NCBI GenBank assembly: GCA_965243695.1
Contig: CBDEWC010000045.1
Location: 248,001-312,000, forward strand
Origin: JAKVCB01 sp965243695
Lineage (GTDB): Bacteria; Planctomycetota; Planctomycetia; Pirellulales; Lacipirellulaceae
Direction of reading: 5' to 3'
DNA length: 64,000 nucleotides
Each line of letters starts with the position of its first letter. Position 1 is the first letter of the stretch. This document shows positions 56,767 to 64,000 of this stretch, in pieces. Both the position numbers and the translations under genes were made by a program. The notes beneath the pieces were generated by a model. That model did no database searches. It was not told the origin of the DNA and worked only from the letters and a program-made list of their open reading frames with translations.

Positions 56767-57252
56767 TCATGCCGAGAGTTGGTCAAATACCTGTCGAAAC
56801 TCCGGCATTTGCTCGGCGATGTGCTGCTGCCAACGTTCTGGATTCCAAATCTCAATACAAACCGCCGCCCCGATGATCATGACGGTGCCCCCTGGCTCGA
56901 CGGCCAGGAACTCTCGAAATCCCTCGGGTAGTACGATTCGCCCCCGACCTGCCAATTTGATCTGGGTTTGCCTGGTCGAAAGCAAGCGACCGAGCAATTG
57001 AACCTCCAATAATCTGCCTTCCAGCCTGCCGGCTTGAATCTTGCTTGCAACCAGGGCGACTCCTTCATCCTGCTTGGCCTGCCACGCATCCGCATTCCAG
57101 AGGCTGAGGCATCCGTACTGTTCTTTGGCGAGAATGCAAGCACCTTTATCGGCTGCTAGCTGGTCCACCAACTCCGAAGGCAGTGAGACACGATATCGGT
57201 CGTCGAGCGTCCGCGCGCTTTCGCCCAGTATCAGTTCGGTCGTCTCTGCCAC
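56767..57252 (-). CDS. mraZ: MraZ-like transcriptional regulator
   Basis: A 161-residue protein with a GTG start at 57252. Two SpoVT-AbrB-like halves are visible: LDDRYRVSLPSELVDQLA (residues 16-33) and LAGRGRIVLPEGFREFLA (about 100-117). The D-x3-R-x-S/V-L-P pattern matches MraZ. In most bacteria MraZ controls the dcw cell-division operon and binds repeated TGGG boxes. Here no dcw gene is next to it. Two TGGGC/CCCA palindromes lie 71-128 bp upstream (see the operator feature). Symbol by family resemblance. Confidence 0.8.
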   Translation of the reverse strand: MAETTELILGESARTLDDRYRVSLPSELVDQLAADKGACILAKEQYGCLSLWNADAWQAKQDEGVALVASKIQAGRLEGRLLEVQLLGRLLSTRQTQIKLAGRGRIVLPEGFREFLAVEPGGTVMIIGAAVCIEIWNPERWQQHIAEQMPEFRQVFDQLSA

Positions 57253-57322
57253 GGCAACCTGTGGGGGCTATCTCAATTTCATCGGAGTGCCATCCTCGGC
57301 AAAACTCAGTGTCTCCTTACAA

Positions 57323-57380
57323 ATGGGCTTAAAACCCTTGATTTAATCCGTTTTTATCACTGATATGGGCTAATAACCCA
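57323..57380. promoter_or_regulatory. Twin 16-bp palindromes before the MraZ-like gene
   Basis: ATGGGCTTAAAACCCT (57323-57338) and ATGGGCTAATAACCCA (57365-57380) share ATGGGCTWAWAACCC and lie exactly 42 bp apart (four helical turns). TGGG-type boxes fit MraZ binding, but these are inverted rather than direct. They lie between the divergent mraZ-like gene and the ketosynthase gene and could regulate either. A third dyad CCCA-G-TGGG is at 57457-57465. Confidence 0.55.
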
Positions 57381-57655
57381 CATCCATGACAGATGATTCT
57401 ATCGCCCTCAGTTTGCCTGACAAGGTGCGGGAGCAATAATTCGCAGAATTTTTTTGCCCAGTGGGAGCCTTGAAAACGTAAGCGTTCGACCTGGCGGCAA
57501 CAACTTGCTAGCGGTCATTAGGCCATGCCAACGAACGAACCGAACTCGCGTGGCACGAAGTGAGCTGTTTTAGTAGCTTTCGCCGTTCGGAATTACCAAC
57601 ATTGTGCCACACGCGACCCTCTTTGGTTGTGGCCTGGATGATATTAAGGAATCGG

Positions 57656-58921
57656 GTGGTCAGGGAATCTTTACAAAACGATCGTGTTGTGATCACTGGC
57701 ATGGGGGTGATCACTTCGACCGGCAGCCATCGGGAAAACGCCTGGCAAGCAATTTGTTCTGGCCAGAGTGGAGCCCGTCGTATGAACGGTATCACAGGCA
57801 TTCCCGATGGCGTGTTTTTGGCTGCGCCTGTTGACCTGTTTTGCGAATACCCTGGTCAGCTGAAGAACATCCCGCTCTGTCGCCAGACGGCCAGAGAGGC
57901 TTTGCTCGACAGTGGCATCGACCCTCGAAAGATGGACCGCAACCGTTTTGGCTGTTCCATTAGCGGGCACATGGGCGACACCGACTTCGTCGTCGAACGG
58001 GTTGGCAAGAGCACCCTGATTCCAGAGGGAAAACAGCCATGGTGGAACCAGTGGCTCCCCAACACAGCATGTTCGATTGTGGCCAATGACCATGACTTGC
58101 GCGGACCGCGACTAAGCAATTCAACGGCCTGTGCTAGTGGAACGATTGCATTTCTGGTTGCCGTACGATCCATTCTTGACGGGCAATGTGACGTGATGTT
58201 AGCAGGCAGTTCGCAAGCGATACATCCTTTGTTTGCCGCCGGCTTCCACAACATGCGAGTGCTGGCAAACCATGAAGATCCTTCTCAAGCTTGCCGGCCT
58301 TTTGATTCAAATCGCAAAGGCTTTGTGATGGGCGAAGGTGCGGCGATGTTGATTGTCGAACGACTCAGCCACGCACTGGAGCGAGGTGCACAGATATACG
58401 CCGAAGTACTCTCGGGTCATATTCTCACCGACGGCCAGCATGTTACCAGTCTCGATGCCAATAGCGATGCACTCGTGCACTTGATTACAACAACCCTACG
58501 TTCGGCAAACCTTGCCCCACACAACATCAGCCACATCAACGCCCACGGGACGGGCACGATCCAGAATGACGCCATGGAAGCCCAAGGCATCCGTCGCGCA
58601 CTGGGCCCAGCAGCCGATTCGGTGTGCGTAACCGCCAACAAATCCATGTTGGGCCATTTGGTCAACGCGTCAGGAGCTGTTGAATTGGCCATGACTGCGT
58701 TGTCTCTCCGCGATGGATTTGCTCCGCCCACGGTCAATCTCACTGATCCTGACCCCACTTGTGACCTCGATTGCGTTCCGCTGGTAGGAAGGCAGCAGAC
58801 GATGGACCATGCACTGAAACTGTCCATCGCCTTCGGTGGGCATATGGCAGCGGTCGCGTTGCGCCGCTGGAGCGGTTGCGGTGAACGCAAGAGCGCAATC
58901 CAGCGACTCTTGGCCGCATAG
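57656..58921 (+). CDS. Beta-ketoacyl-[ACP] synthase (FabF-like)
   Basis: A 421-residue ketosynthase. I take GTG 57656, because AAGGA (57646-57650) lies 5 nt before it and VVITGMGVIT follows at residues 11-20; ATG 57638 is an alternative. The catalytic set is complete: Cys159 in STACASG, His297 in NAHGTGT, Lys329 in ANKSMLGH and His334. It condenses acyl groups with malonyl-ACP. No fab cluster is adjacent, so it may serve another pathway (a polyketide or special lipid). Ends 27 bp before uvrC (convergent). Confidence 0.87.
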   Translation: MVRESLQNDRVVITGMGVITSTGSHRENAWQAICSGQSGARRMNGITGIPDGVFLAAPVDLFCEYPGQLKNIPLCRQTAREALLDSGIDPRKMDRNRFGCSISGHMGDTDFVVERVGKSTLIPEGKQPWWNQWLPNTACSIVANDHDLRGPRLSNSTACASGTIAFLVAVRSILDGQCDVMLAGSSQAIHPLFAAGFHNMRVLANHEDPSQACRPFDSNRKGFVMGEGAAMLIVERLSHALERGAQIYAEVLSGHILTDGQHVTSLDANSDALVHLITTTLRSANLAPHNISHINAHGTGTIQNDAMEAQGIRRALGPAADSVCVTANKSMLGHLVNASGAVELAMTALSLRDGFAPPTVNLTDPDPTCDLDCVPLVGRQQTMDHALKLSIAFGGHMAAVALRRWSGCGERKSAIQRLLAA

Positions 58922-58947
58922 GCCTCACCGTTTCCGGTGGCGAGAGG

Positions 58948-60303
58948 CTACTCGTCAAGCATGTTCTTCCGCCGCAACAAGTGGTGGTAATGCTGTGCAA
59001 AACGGTGAGACTCGTCCCGTACGTATTGCAACAACCGAAGGGCATACGAGTGGCGGCTCAACCGGTACGGTTCAGGGCGGTGCATGCCATAGATAAGCTC
59101 CTCTTTTTTGGCGAGTGACAACACCAGTGGAGGTTCAATTCCGGCGGCCTTGAATGCTTCAAGCCCTTGATTAAGTTGGCCCTTGCCACCGTCGATGAGA
59201 AGAATATCTGGAAAGACTGCATTCTCCTCTTCGAGGCGTTTGAATCGGCGGGAAATAACCTCGCGAATGCTGGCATAATCGTCCACACCGTCAACCTCTC
59301 GAATGCGATAGCGTCGGTAACCTGGCTTGAACGGCAACCCATCAATAAACTGGACGAGGCTGGCAACGGTTTCGTTGCCTCCAAGATGGGCGATATCAAC
59401 ACCTTCGATGGTCCGAGGCTGGTCGGCCAATGCTAAAAGTTTTTGGAGCCCCGCCAGACCTTTCTTTGGATCAACATAAAATACTTCCGGCTGCTCATGT
59501 TTCTCCAAATCACCCCGTTCCCGCAAAGACTCAAGCATCTTGACTTCATCGCGCAACCTGGCTGCCTTTTCAAACCTGAGATCGGCCGCAGCCTGACTCA
59601 TTTCAGCTCGCATCTCCTTGAGAAGTGATTGGCGTTTACCATCCAGGAACATTCGCAGCCGCTTAATATCGCGACGATATTCTTCCTTCGAAATCCTTAA
59701 ATTACAGGGAGCTGTACACTGGTGTATCGACGCCAGCAAACAGGGACGAAACCATTTCCAGCGATCATCATCAGCCTCGATATCGAGGGAACACGTCCGA
59801 AACTTGAATACCCTCTGCAAAACTTGTAGCGCTCCACGGAGACTACCAACGTTGGCAAAGGGACCATAAAGTTTTACACCTCCTGCCCGTGGCTCCCGGG
59901 TAATTTCCACACGTGGAAAATCTTCGTGCGTGGTGATTTGAAGATAAGGGAAACTCTTGTCATCACGGAGATCCCGATTGAACTTCGGTTGTGTGTCTTT
60001 AATGAGCCGAGCTTCCATCAGCAGGGCATCAACTTCACTTTCGGCTTCGATAAAATCGACGTCGTAGGCTTCCCTGACAAGTTGAGCCGTGCGGCGGTCT
60101 TGAGCCGCCGCCTGGAGAAAATAAGTGACAACACGTGCTCGCAAATCTTTTGCCTTGCCAATGTAGATTACGCGTCCTGCCTGATCCTGAAAAAGGTAAA
60201 CACCCGGAGCCGATGGGAATTTGCTCCGCACCTTGGTCGCTGCCCGCTGGAAAAAATCTAGCTGCGTTTTGGAAAATTCAGCTGAGTCGCCAGCGGTTGT
60301 CAC
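58948..60303 (-). CDS. uvrC: UvrC, short form lacking the helix-hairpin-helix tail
   Basis: A 451-residue protein from GTG 60303. The GIY-YIG domain is SAPGVYLFQDQAGRVIYIGKAKDLRARV (residues 31-58) and is intact. The UVR domain is about residues 215-250. The RNase-H-like 3'-incision domain is present with its acidic/His set: EGVDIAH, LIDGGKGQ and RDESHRFA. The protein ends just after it, at KNMLDE, so the (HhH)2 region found in 600-residue UvrC proteins is missing. It cuts both sides of DNA lesions with UvrB. Confidence 0.92.
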   Translation of the reverse strand: MTTAGDSAEFSKTQLDFFQRAATKVRSKFPSAPGVYLFQDQAGRVIYIGKAKDLRARVVTYFLQAAAQDRRTAQLVREAYDVDFIEAESEVDALLMEARLIKDTQPKFNRDLRDDKSFPYLQITTHEDFPRVEITREPRAGGVKLYGPFANVGSLRGALQVLQRVFKFRTCSLDIEADDDRWKWFRPCLLASIHQCTAPCNLRISKEEYRRDIKRLRMFLDGKRQSLLKEMRAEMSQAAADLRFEKAARLRDEVKMLESLRERGDLEKHEQPEVFYVDPKKGLAGLQKLLALADQPRTIEGVDIAHLGGNETVASLVQFIDGLPFKPGYRRYRIREVDGVDDYASIREVISRRFKRLEEENAVFPDILLIDGGKGQLNQGLEAFKAAGIEPPLVLSLAKKEELIYGMHRPEPYRLSRHSYALRLLQYVRDESHRFAQHYHHLLRRKNMLDE

Positions 60304-60379
60304 TGTGTTTGCAAGCCAAGTGGGCCAAGAGGATTTTCCATGTCTGCCTGCTCAATTATTCTAAGGCTTGTTAATTGTG

Positions 60380-60410
60380 CCAACGGCAACGTTGGAGGAA
60401 AATATATTTT
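60380..60410. other. GNRA-capped hairpin and palindrome after the mutase gene
   Basis: CCAACG-GCAA-CGTTGG (60380-60395) is a perfect hairpin with a GNRA tetraloop on the plus strand. It is next to the palindrome AAAATATATTTT (60399-60410). It lies in the 118-bp gap between uvrC and the phosphohexomutase, whose transcript would end here. A terminator role is possible without a clear U-tract. Confidence 0.35.
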
Positions 60411-60421
60411 GATGGTAACTA

Positions 60422-62242
60422 TCAGACTCCGGCGAAACTTCGAAGGTCGTTTTCCAGACGGGACAATCGTTCGGCCAGATCAATCTTTGCGCGTTCCAGA
60501 TCCGCAAGCTGTTCTGGGGCAGTATAGGCAAACATGTAAAACTTGATTTTGGGCTCAGTCCCGCTTGGCCTGATCGCCACGTAATTTCCCTCGGCAACCA
60601 GGTCGAGGAGGATCAGGTCCCCCTGGGGACCCACCAACGGTTCCGCCTTGCCCCCCATGGAGGTTGTGGTTTTGCGAAGATAATCGCGAACACCAGCAAC
60701 GCCGCATCCACCAAGTTCTGAGGGAGGATTGTCTCGAAAAGCCGCCATCACCGTCTTCATTCGATCCATTCCCTCACTACCAGGCATCTGTACCGAAATT
60801 GTTCGCTCGGCGTGGGCCCCGTGCTGCCACATCAGGGCATCCAGTTTTTCGTGCAAAGTCTGGCCATCCGCCTTGAGCTTTGCCGCCAGTTCCGAGAGCA
60901 ACAAGGCTGCAACAGCACCATCCTTGTCGCGAACATGAGTACCCGCCAGATAACCATGGGACTCTTCGGTACCAAATACAAAATGCTCGGGACCTTCGCG
61001 GTCGATGACTTCCGCAATCCATTTGAATCCAACCAGCAAATCTCCTACCGTGCGTACGCCATAGCTGTCACCAATGCGCCGTGTAAGTTGGGTAGTAACG
61101 AGTGTTGTGACCAAATAATGGTTCGCCGTCAGCCCACCAGCCGCTTGCCGTGTCTCCAATAGATAATCGGCAAGCAGCGCCCCGATCTGGTTACCCGACA
61201 AGGTCTTCCATGGGGAGTTTGACGACCCCGTCAGTGGGGCTGCGCAACCAATTCGATCGCAATCGGGATCACTGGCAATTGTCAAATCGGCCGACACCTC
61301 CTGGGCGCGGACAATCATGGTATCAAAGACCTCAGGATTTTCCGGATTCGAAATGTTTCCCGGAACATTCGGAAAATCTGGATTCGGCTCGGCATGAAGT
61401 GCAAAAAGCTCTACGTCGGAAAACCCACATTTCTCAAGTACCGGACAAACAGCCGTTGCTCCCACACCATGCAGGGGCGAATAAAGAATCTGCAGATCTC
61501 GAGGACCAGGCGTCGATAATGCAGCAACTGCTGCGTAGAACTCTCCATCAATTTCTTGCTGGCTAATCACAACCTCCCCCAGCGACAAGCTCGCGTCGAA
61601 ATCTTTACGATCAATGGCTTCCACACCCATCACTCGATCGATCACTCCTTGATCGTGCGGCGGGAGAATCTGGCCTCCAGTGGACCAATAGACTTTAACC
61701 GCGTTATCGCTTGGTGGATTATGGCTGGCAGTAACCATAATGCCGCAGGAGCACTTCTTGTGACGCACCGTAAATGAAAGCTCTGGCGTACTACGAGGTC
61801 CATCGAGAAAATAGACCTTAAACCCATTGGCCACCATGATTTCTGTGCATAGCCTGGCGAAATGGGATGACTGGTGACGCGTATCGTAGGCAATCGCACA
61901 GGAGGGGGTTGCTCCTGCCCCTAAACTCTCTTTGACGTATTCGGCCAAACCTTGGGCGCTCTCACCAATCGTCCGGTCATTAATAGCATTGCTGCCAATT
62001 GGATACATTTTTCCCCGTCGCCCACCGGTACCAAACGGGATAATCGTCCAGAAGATGTTGTCCAGGGTCTGCCATTGCTCATCGAGGATATGTTGCTCGA
62101 CCTGGGCCGCGTAGTCGGTGTAGCAGGGCTCGGAAAGCCAGGTCCGAATGTTCTCTGCGGCCGTTTCAGTGAGCTGTCCTGCAGCAAGCGCTTTGTCGAG
62201 ACGGGCAAGAGTTTCTGATGATCCTGTGGTGATATTCGTCAT
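60422..62242 (-). CDS. Phosphoglucomutase/phosphomannomutase-family phosphohexomutase
   Basis: A 606-residue protein from ATG 62242. The active phosphoserine is Ser173 in VTASHNPPSDN. The magnesium site ASDPDCDRIG and the sugar-binding GTEESHGYL loop are present; the C-terminal phosphate-binding RPSGTEPKIKFYMFAY is intact. It interconverts hexose 1- and 6-phosphates; the length and the PFGTGGRRGKMYPIG start suggest the PGM2-like subgroup. It is divergent from the cytochrome gene. Confidence 0.9.
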   Translation of the reverse strand: MTNITTGSSETLARLDKALAAGQLTETAAENIRTWLSEPCYTDYAAQVEQHILDEQWQTLDNIFWTIIPFGTGGRRGKMYPIGSNAINDRTIGESAQGLAEYVKESLGAGATPSCAIAYDTRHQSSHFARLCTEIMVANGFKVYFLDGPRSTPELSFTVRHKKCSCGIMVTASHNPPSDNAVKVYWSTGGQILPPHDQGVIDRVMGVEAIDRKDFDASLSLGEVVISQQEIDGEFYAAVAALSTPGPRDLQILYSPLHGVGATAVCPVLEKCGFSDVELFALHAEPNPDFPNVPGNISNPENPEVFDTMIVRAQEVSADLTIASDPDCDRIGCAAPLTGSSNSPWKTLSGNQIGALLADYLLETRQAAGGLTANHYLVTTLVTTQLTRRIGDSYGVRTVGDLLVGFKWIAEVIDREGPEHFVFGTEESHGYLAGTHVRDKDGAVAALLLSELAAKLKADGQTLHEKLDALMWQHGAHAERTISVQMPGSEGMDRMKTVMAAFRDNPPSELGGCGVAGVRDYLRKTTTSMGGKAEPLVGPQGDLILLDLVAEGNYVAIRPSGTEPKIKFYMFAYTAPEQLADLERAKIDLAERLSRLENDLRSFAGV

Positions 62243-62432
62243 GGCGGTTTTCCCAAAATCTTCCGGTGGTGGGAGTCTGTACCAGTTTGACCCCCAATGG
62301 GTGTGCCATCGTTATCGCAGCAAGCCGGGGAAAATTCTACCTCTGACTTCACCATCTGGTCTGAAAAAGTCGCGACAGCTTGCCCAAAACCAGGTAGGAC
62401 TTGATAATAACTGGTGAAGGGATCCGCCTGAC

Positions 62433-63404
62433 ATGCACGCTATTTTTGGTCACGGGGCCGTGCGGCAAGCTCTACTGGGAGTCTTTGCGGCCGTAACGGC
62501 CTTCCTACCATCACTCACGACAACCCGAGCTGAGCTACCTCCCCGACGGGTAAAGCCACCGGTCTGGTCACGGGACGTGCTCGACTTGTTTTTTGACGAT
62601 GCACGGGACGCGCTACAGGGGCCTCGGCCGGACTACAGCTCCTTTCGCCCTGCCACAAGCGACGGGCCCTTAAACAACGCCACGCGTCCTGTAGAAGTTG
62701 AAACCGCATCGCGTTGGACCGACCTGATCGCTGCAGAAACGATCGAAACCGAAATCAAACGTTTGGCAATACTGATCGACAGCGATGTGACAACTCCCGG
62801 ATTATTCAAGGGTGGTGGACACAGAAAATGTCGTCAGCACTTTAGTACCTTGGCAGTTCTCTTTGCCATTGTTGGCCAGTACGACGGTGAAGTGCGGTGG
62901 CAGCAACCAGCACCCGCGTTCCGGGATCTGTTTGCCCGCGCAGGCTACAACTGCAAGGCTGGAACCGATCAATCTTTTCGTGAAGCAACCCAACGAAAAC
63001 AAGACCTGACTGATTTGATCCGAGGCGACCGACCGGAGGTTCCAAAAGCTGAACTTCAGACCGATTGGAGCCAGGTGGCAGATCGTCCACCACTAATGCG
63101 CCGCATGGAACTGGCCCATCAAGGTCGACTGACGAAGTGGCTGGCCAGTCGAGATGAGTTCTCCAGAAATCGCCTGGCAATCCGTCACGAAGCGCAACTG
63201 CTGGCAGTCCTCGGTGAGATTATCCGCCAGGAAGGCTTCGATTATTGGGACGATGAGACATACAATCATTTTGCGCTCGAGCTTAGCCAGGCAGCCAAAG
63301 ACCTGTCTGGAGCAGTCGATGAAACGAATTATGCCGCTGCCCGCGACGCCGCAGCACGAGCCACCAAGGCCTGCAGTGGCTGTCATGAGGACTATCGTGG
63401 CTGA
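62433..63404 (+). CDS. Exported c-type cytochrome with a C-terminal CxxCH
   Basis: A 323-residue protein. A signal peptide is present at residues 1-33 (LLGVFAAVTAFLPSLTTTRA). The heme site CSGCH (Cys314, Cys317, His318) is only 6 residues from the end, as in cytochrome c' (class II) proteins, where the heme motif closes a four-helix bundle. A more degenerate related stretch may lie at residues 95-195 (GHRKCRQHF, no CxxCH). It may thus hold two bundle domains, one heme-free. Probably periplasmic; the electron partner is unknown. Confidence 0.7.
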   Translation: MHAIFGHGAVRQALLGVFAAVTAFLPSLTTTRAELPPRRVKPPVWSRDVLDLFFDDARDALQGPRPDYSSFRPATSDGPLNNATRPVEVETASRWTDLIAAETIETEIKRLAILIDSDVTTPGLFKGGGHRKCRQHFSTLAVLFAIVGQYDGEVRWQQPAPAFRDLFARAGYNCKAGTDQSFREATQRKQDLTDLIRGDRPEVPKAELQTDWSQVADRPPLMRRMELAHQGRLTKWLASRDEFSRNRLAIRHEAQLLAVLGEIIRQEGFDYWDDETYNHFALELSQAAKDLSGAVDETNYAAARDAAARATKACSGCHEDYRG

Positions 63405-63487
63405 ACCTCCAATTTGCAGTTCTGTGACCCCTTTTCGGGCCATTTAGGAAACAACCGGTTTTTGCTCGCTTTGCTTTAAACCTCATG

Positions 63488-63493
63488 TATAAT
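63488..63493 (+). promoter_or_regulatory. Consensus -10 for the gene at the window end
   Basis: TATAAT (63488-63493), preceded by TG, is a perfect -10. The -35 is poor (TTGCTC 20 bp away). Predicted transcription begins near 63500, which would give a 5' leader of about 405 nt before ATG 63906. No gene is supported in 63405-63905 apart from this leader. Confidence 0.45.
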
Positions 63494-63905
63494 GACGATA
63501 AGACATGTTTTTTCGAACATGCCGGTTCTTTTGATCCTCGTCGTTTCCGGAGTCGACCTACTGTTACTTTAATCGACCATTTTTTAAATCTTTTGCGGGA
63601 TATTCGTGTCTCGCCAGGCTAATGAAGGCGTCGGGCAATGCGACGCACAAACAACCGTGGCTCAAGGCTTGGCTTCAACAGTAAACAGTCGTCTACCGAT
63701 GGACGGTGACTGTATTCGATAGCCACGCTTTTCTTAGCCTCCGTTGTGATTTCTTCCGCTTGTGGAGAATGCAGGTTCCTGACACGTCCGTGTACTCGGC
63801 TTGTAGAGCGTCGGATGCACCAGACCCTTGGTTCGAAATGCCCGTCACGACTAACAAACCCCCTTCCAAACTTTGGGCCACGGGCCCAGCTGGGAGGAAG
63901 ACCTC

Positions 63906-64000
63906 ATGAATTTAAAAATTTGTGTCAACGCTAACCAGGTGCCAAAGCCCGGCACCTCGGTGTGTCGCTGCATGGTTCTGGTTCATTGGTTAGCGGTCAC
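63906..64000 (+). CDS. 5' end of an unidentified gene (cut by the window edge)
   Basis: ATG 63906 follows GGAGG (63893-63897) at an 8-nt spacing, the strongest Shine-Dalgarno in this area. The frame is open for at least 31 codons (MNLKICVNANQVPKPGTS...). No motif is recognisable. Its coding region carries a hairpin AGGTGCC/GGCACCT (937-943 with 951-957) and a wider repeat CGCTAACCA/TGGTTAGCG (63929-63937, about 63986-63995). A non-coding explanation is also possible. Confidence 0.45.
   Translation, partial: MNLKICVNANQVPKPGTSVCRCMVLVHWLAV

Noticed and set aside
63820..63860. tRNA gene around a GGTTCGAAA string
   Set aside because: The T-stem does not pair and no acceptor stem is found.
63929..63995. 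Integron attC site
   Set aside because: The repeat CGCTAAC/GTTAGCG violates the RYYYAAC/GTTRRRY core, the inner hairpin is one-sided, and no integrase or cassette gene is present.

Overview
The window looks like a chromosomal segment of a planctomycete, probably related to Pirellulales. The evidence is a run of very large prepilin-like proteins, a Minf_1886-family protein (the Planctomycetes/Verrucomicrobia family, TIGR04138), DUF1844 and PSP1 proteins, a solitary mraZ-like gene with no dcw cluster beside it, DUF11 and squalene-cyclase-like envelope proteins, and frequent starts without a Shine-Dalgarno. I see no integrase, transposase, phage gene, CRISPR array, rRNA or tRNA. It reads as core and lineage-specific chromosome, not as an island.

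Layout. 1-10358: end of a pseudopilin operon (partial gene, GspH/FimT-like, PilV/GspI-like, and a 2363-residue GspK/PilX-like giant). 10359-13226: TlpA-type thioredoxin behind a structured leader, then on the minus strand an exported transglutaminase-like protein and a Cys-rich lipoprotein. 13612-19869: alpha/beta hydrolase, class IV aminotransferase, a 25-bp tandem repeat, apolipoprotein N-acyltransferase and an ABC-F protein. 19873-22045: rsmD (minus) and a periplasmic cyclophilin. 22442-29466: gltB-gltD (glutamate synthase) and a HAD phosphatase. 29488-32565: minus-strand exported protein, ICMT-like methyltransferase, and the phhB-acuI pair. 32844-36221: PSP1/RicT protein, Minf_1886 protein, a small membrane protein, and a cyclase-like toroid protein. 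36627-43371: DUF11 protein, histone-deacetylase-like enzyme, a HEAT-like secreted protein, and a DUF6580/DUF4430 pair. 43595-46950: fadB-fadA beta-oxidation operon. 46988-49855: uvrA. 50138-56547: ffh-rpsP-trmD-rplS-yraN-pyrG-DUF1844, without rimM. 56767-58921: divergent mraZ-like regulator and beta-ketoacyl synthase. 58948-63404: short uvrC, phosphohexomutase and a c-type cytochrome. 63405-64000: a promoter, a 400-nt leader and the start of an unidentified gene.

Most genes are housekeeping: nitrogen assimilation (gltBD), lipid oxidation and condensation (fadBA, fabF-like), repair (uvrA, uvrC) and the SRP/ribosome/tRNA operon. I found no complete new defence or mobile system. The most interesting signals are non-coding or structural: a leader with mutually exclusive stems before the thioredoxin gene, twin 16-bp palindromes 42 bp apart before the mraZ-like gene, the GspK-like giant, an A7 run that separates a good ATG from the rsmD frame, two short tandem-repeat arrays, and the DUF4430/DUF6580 pair.
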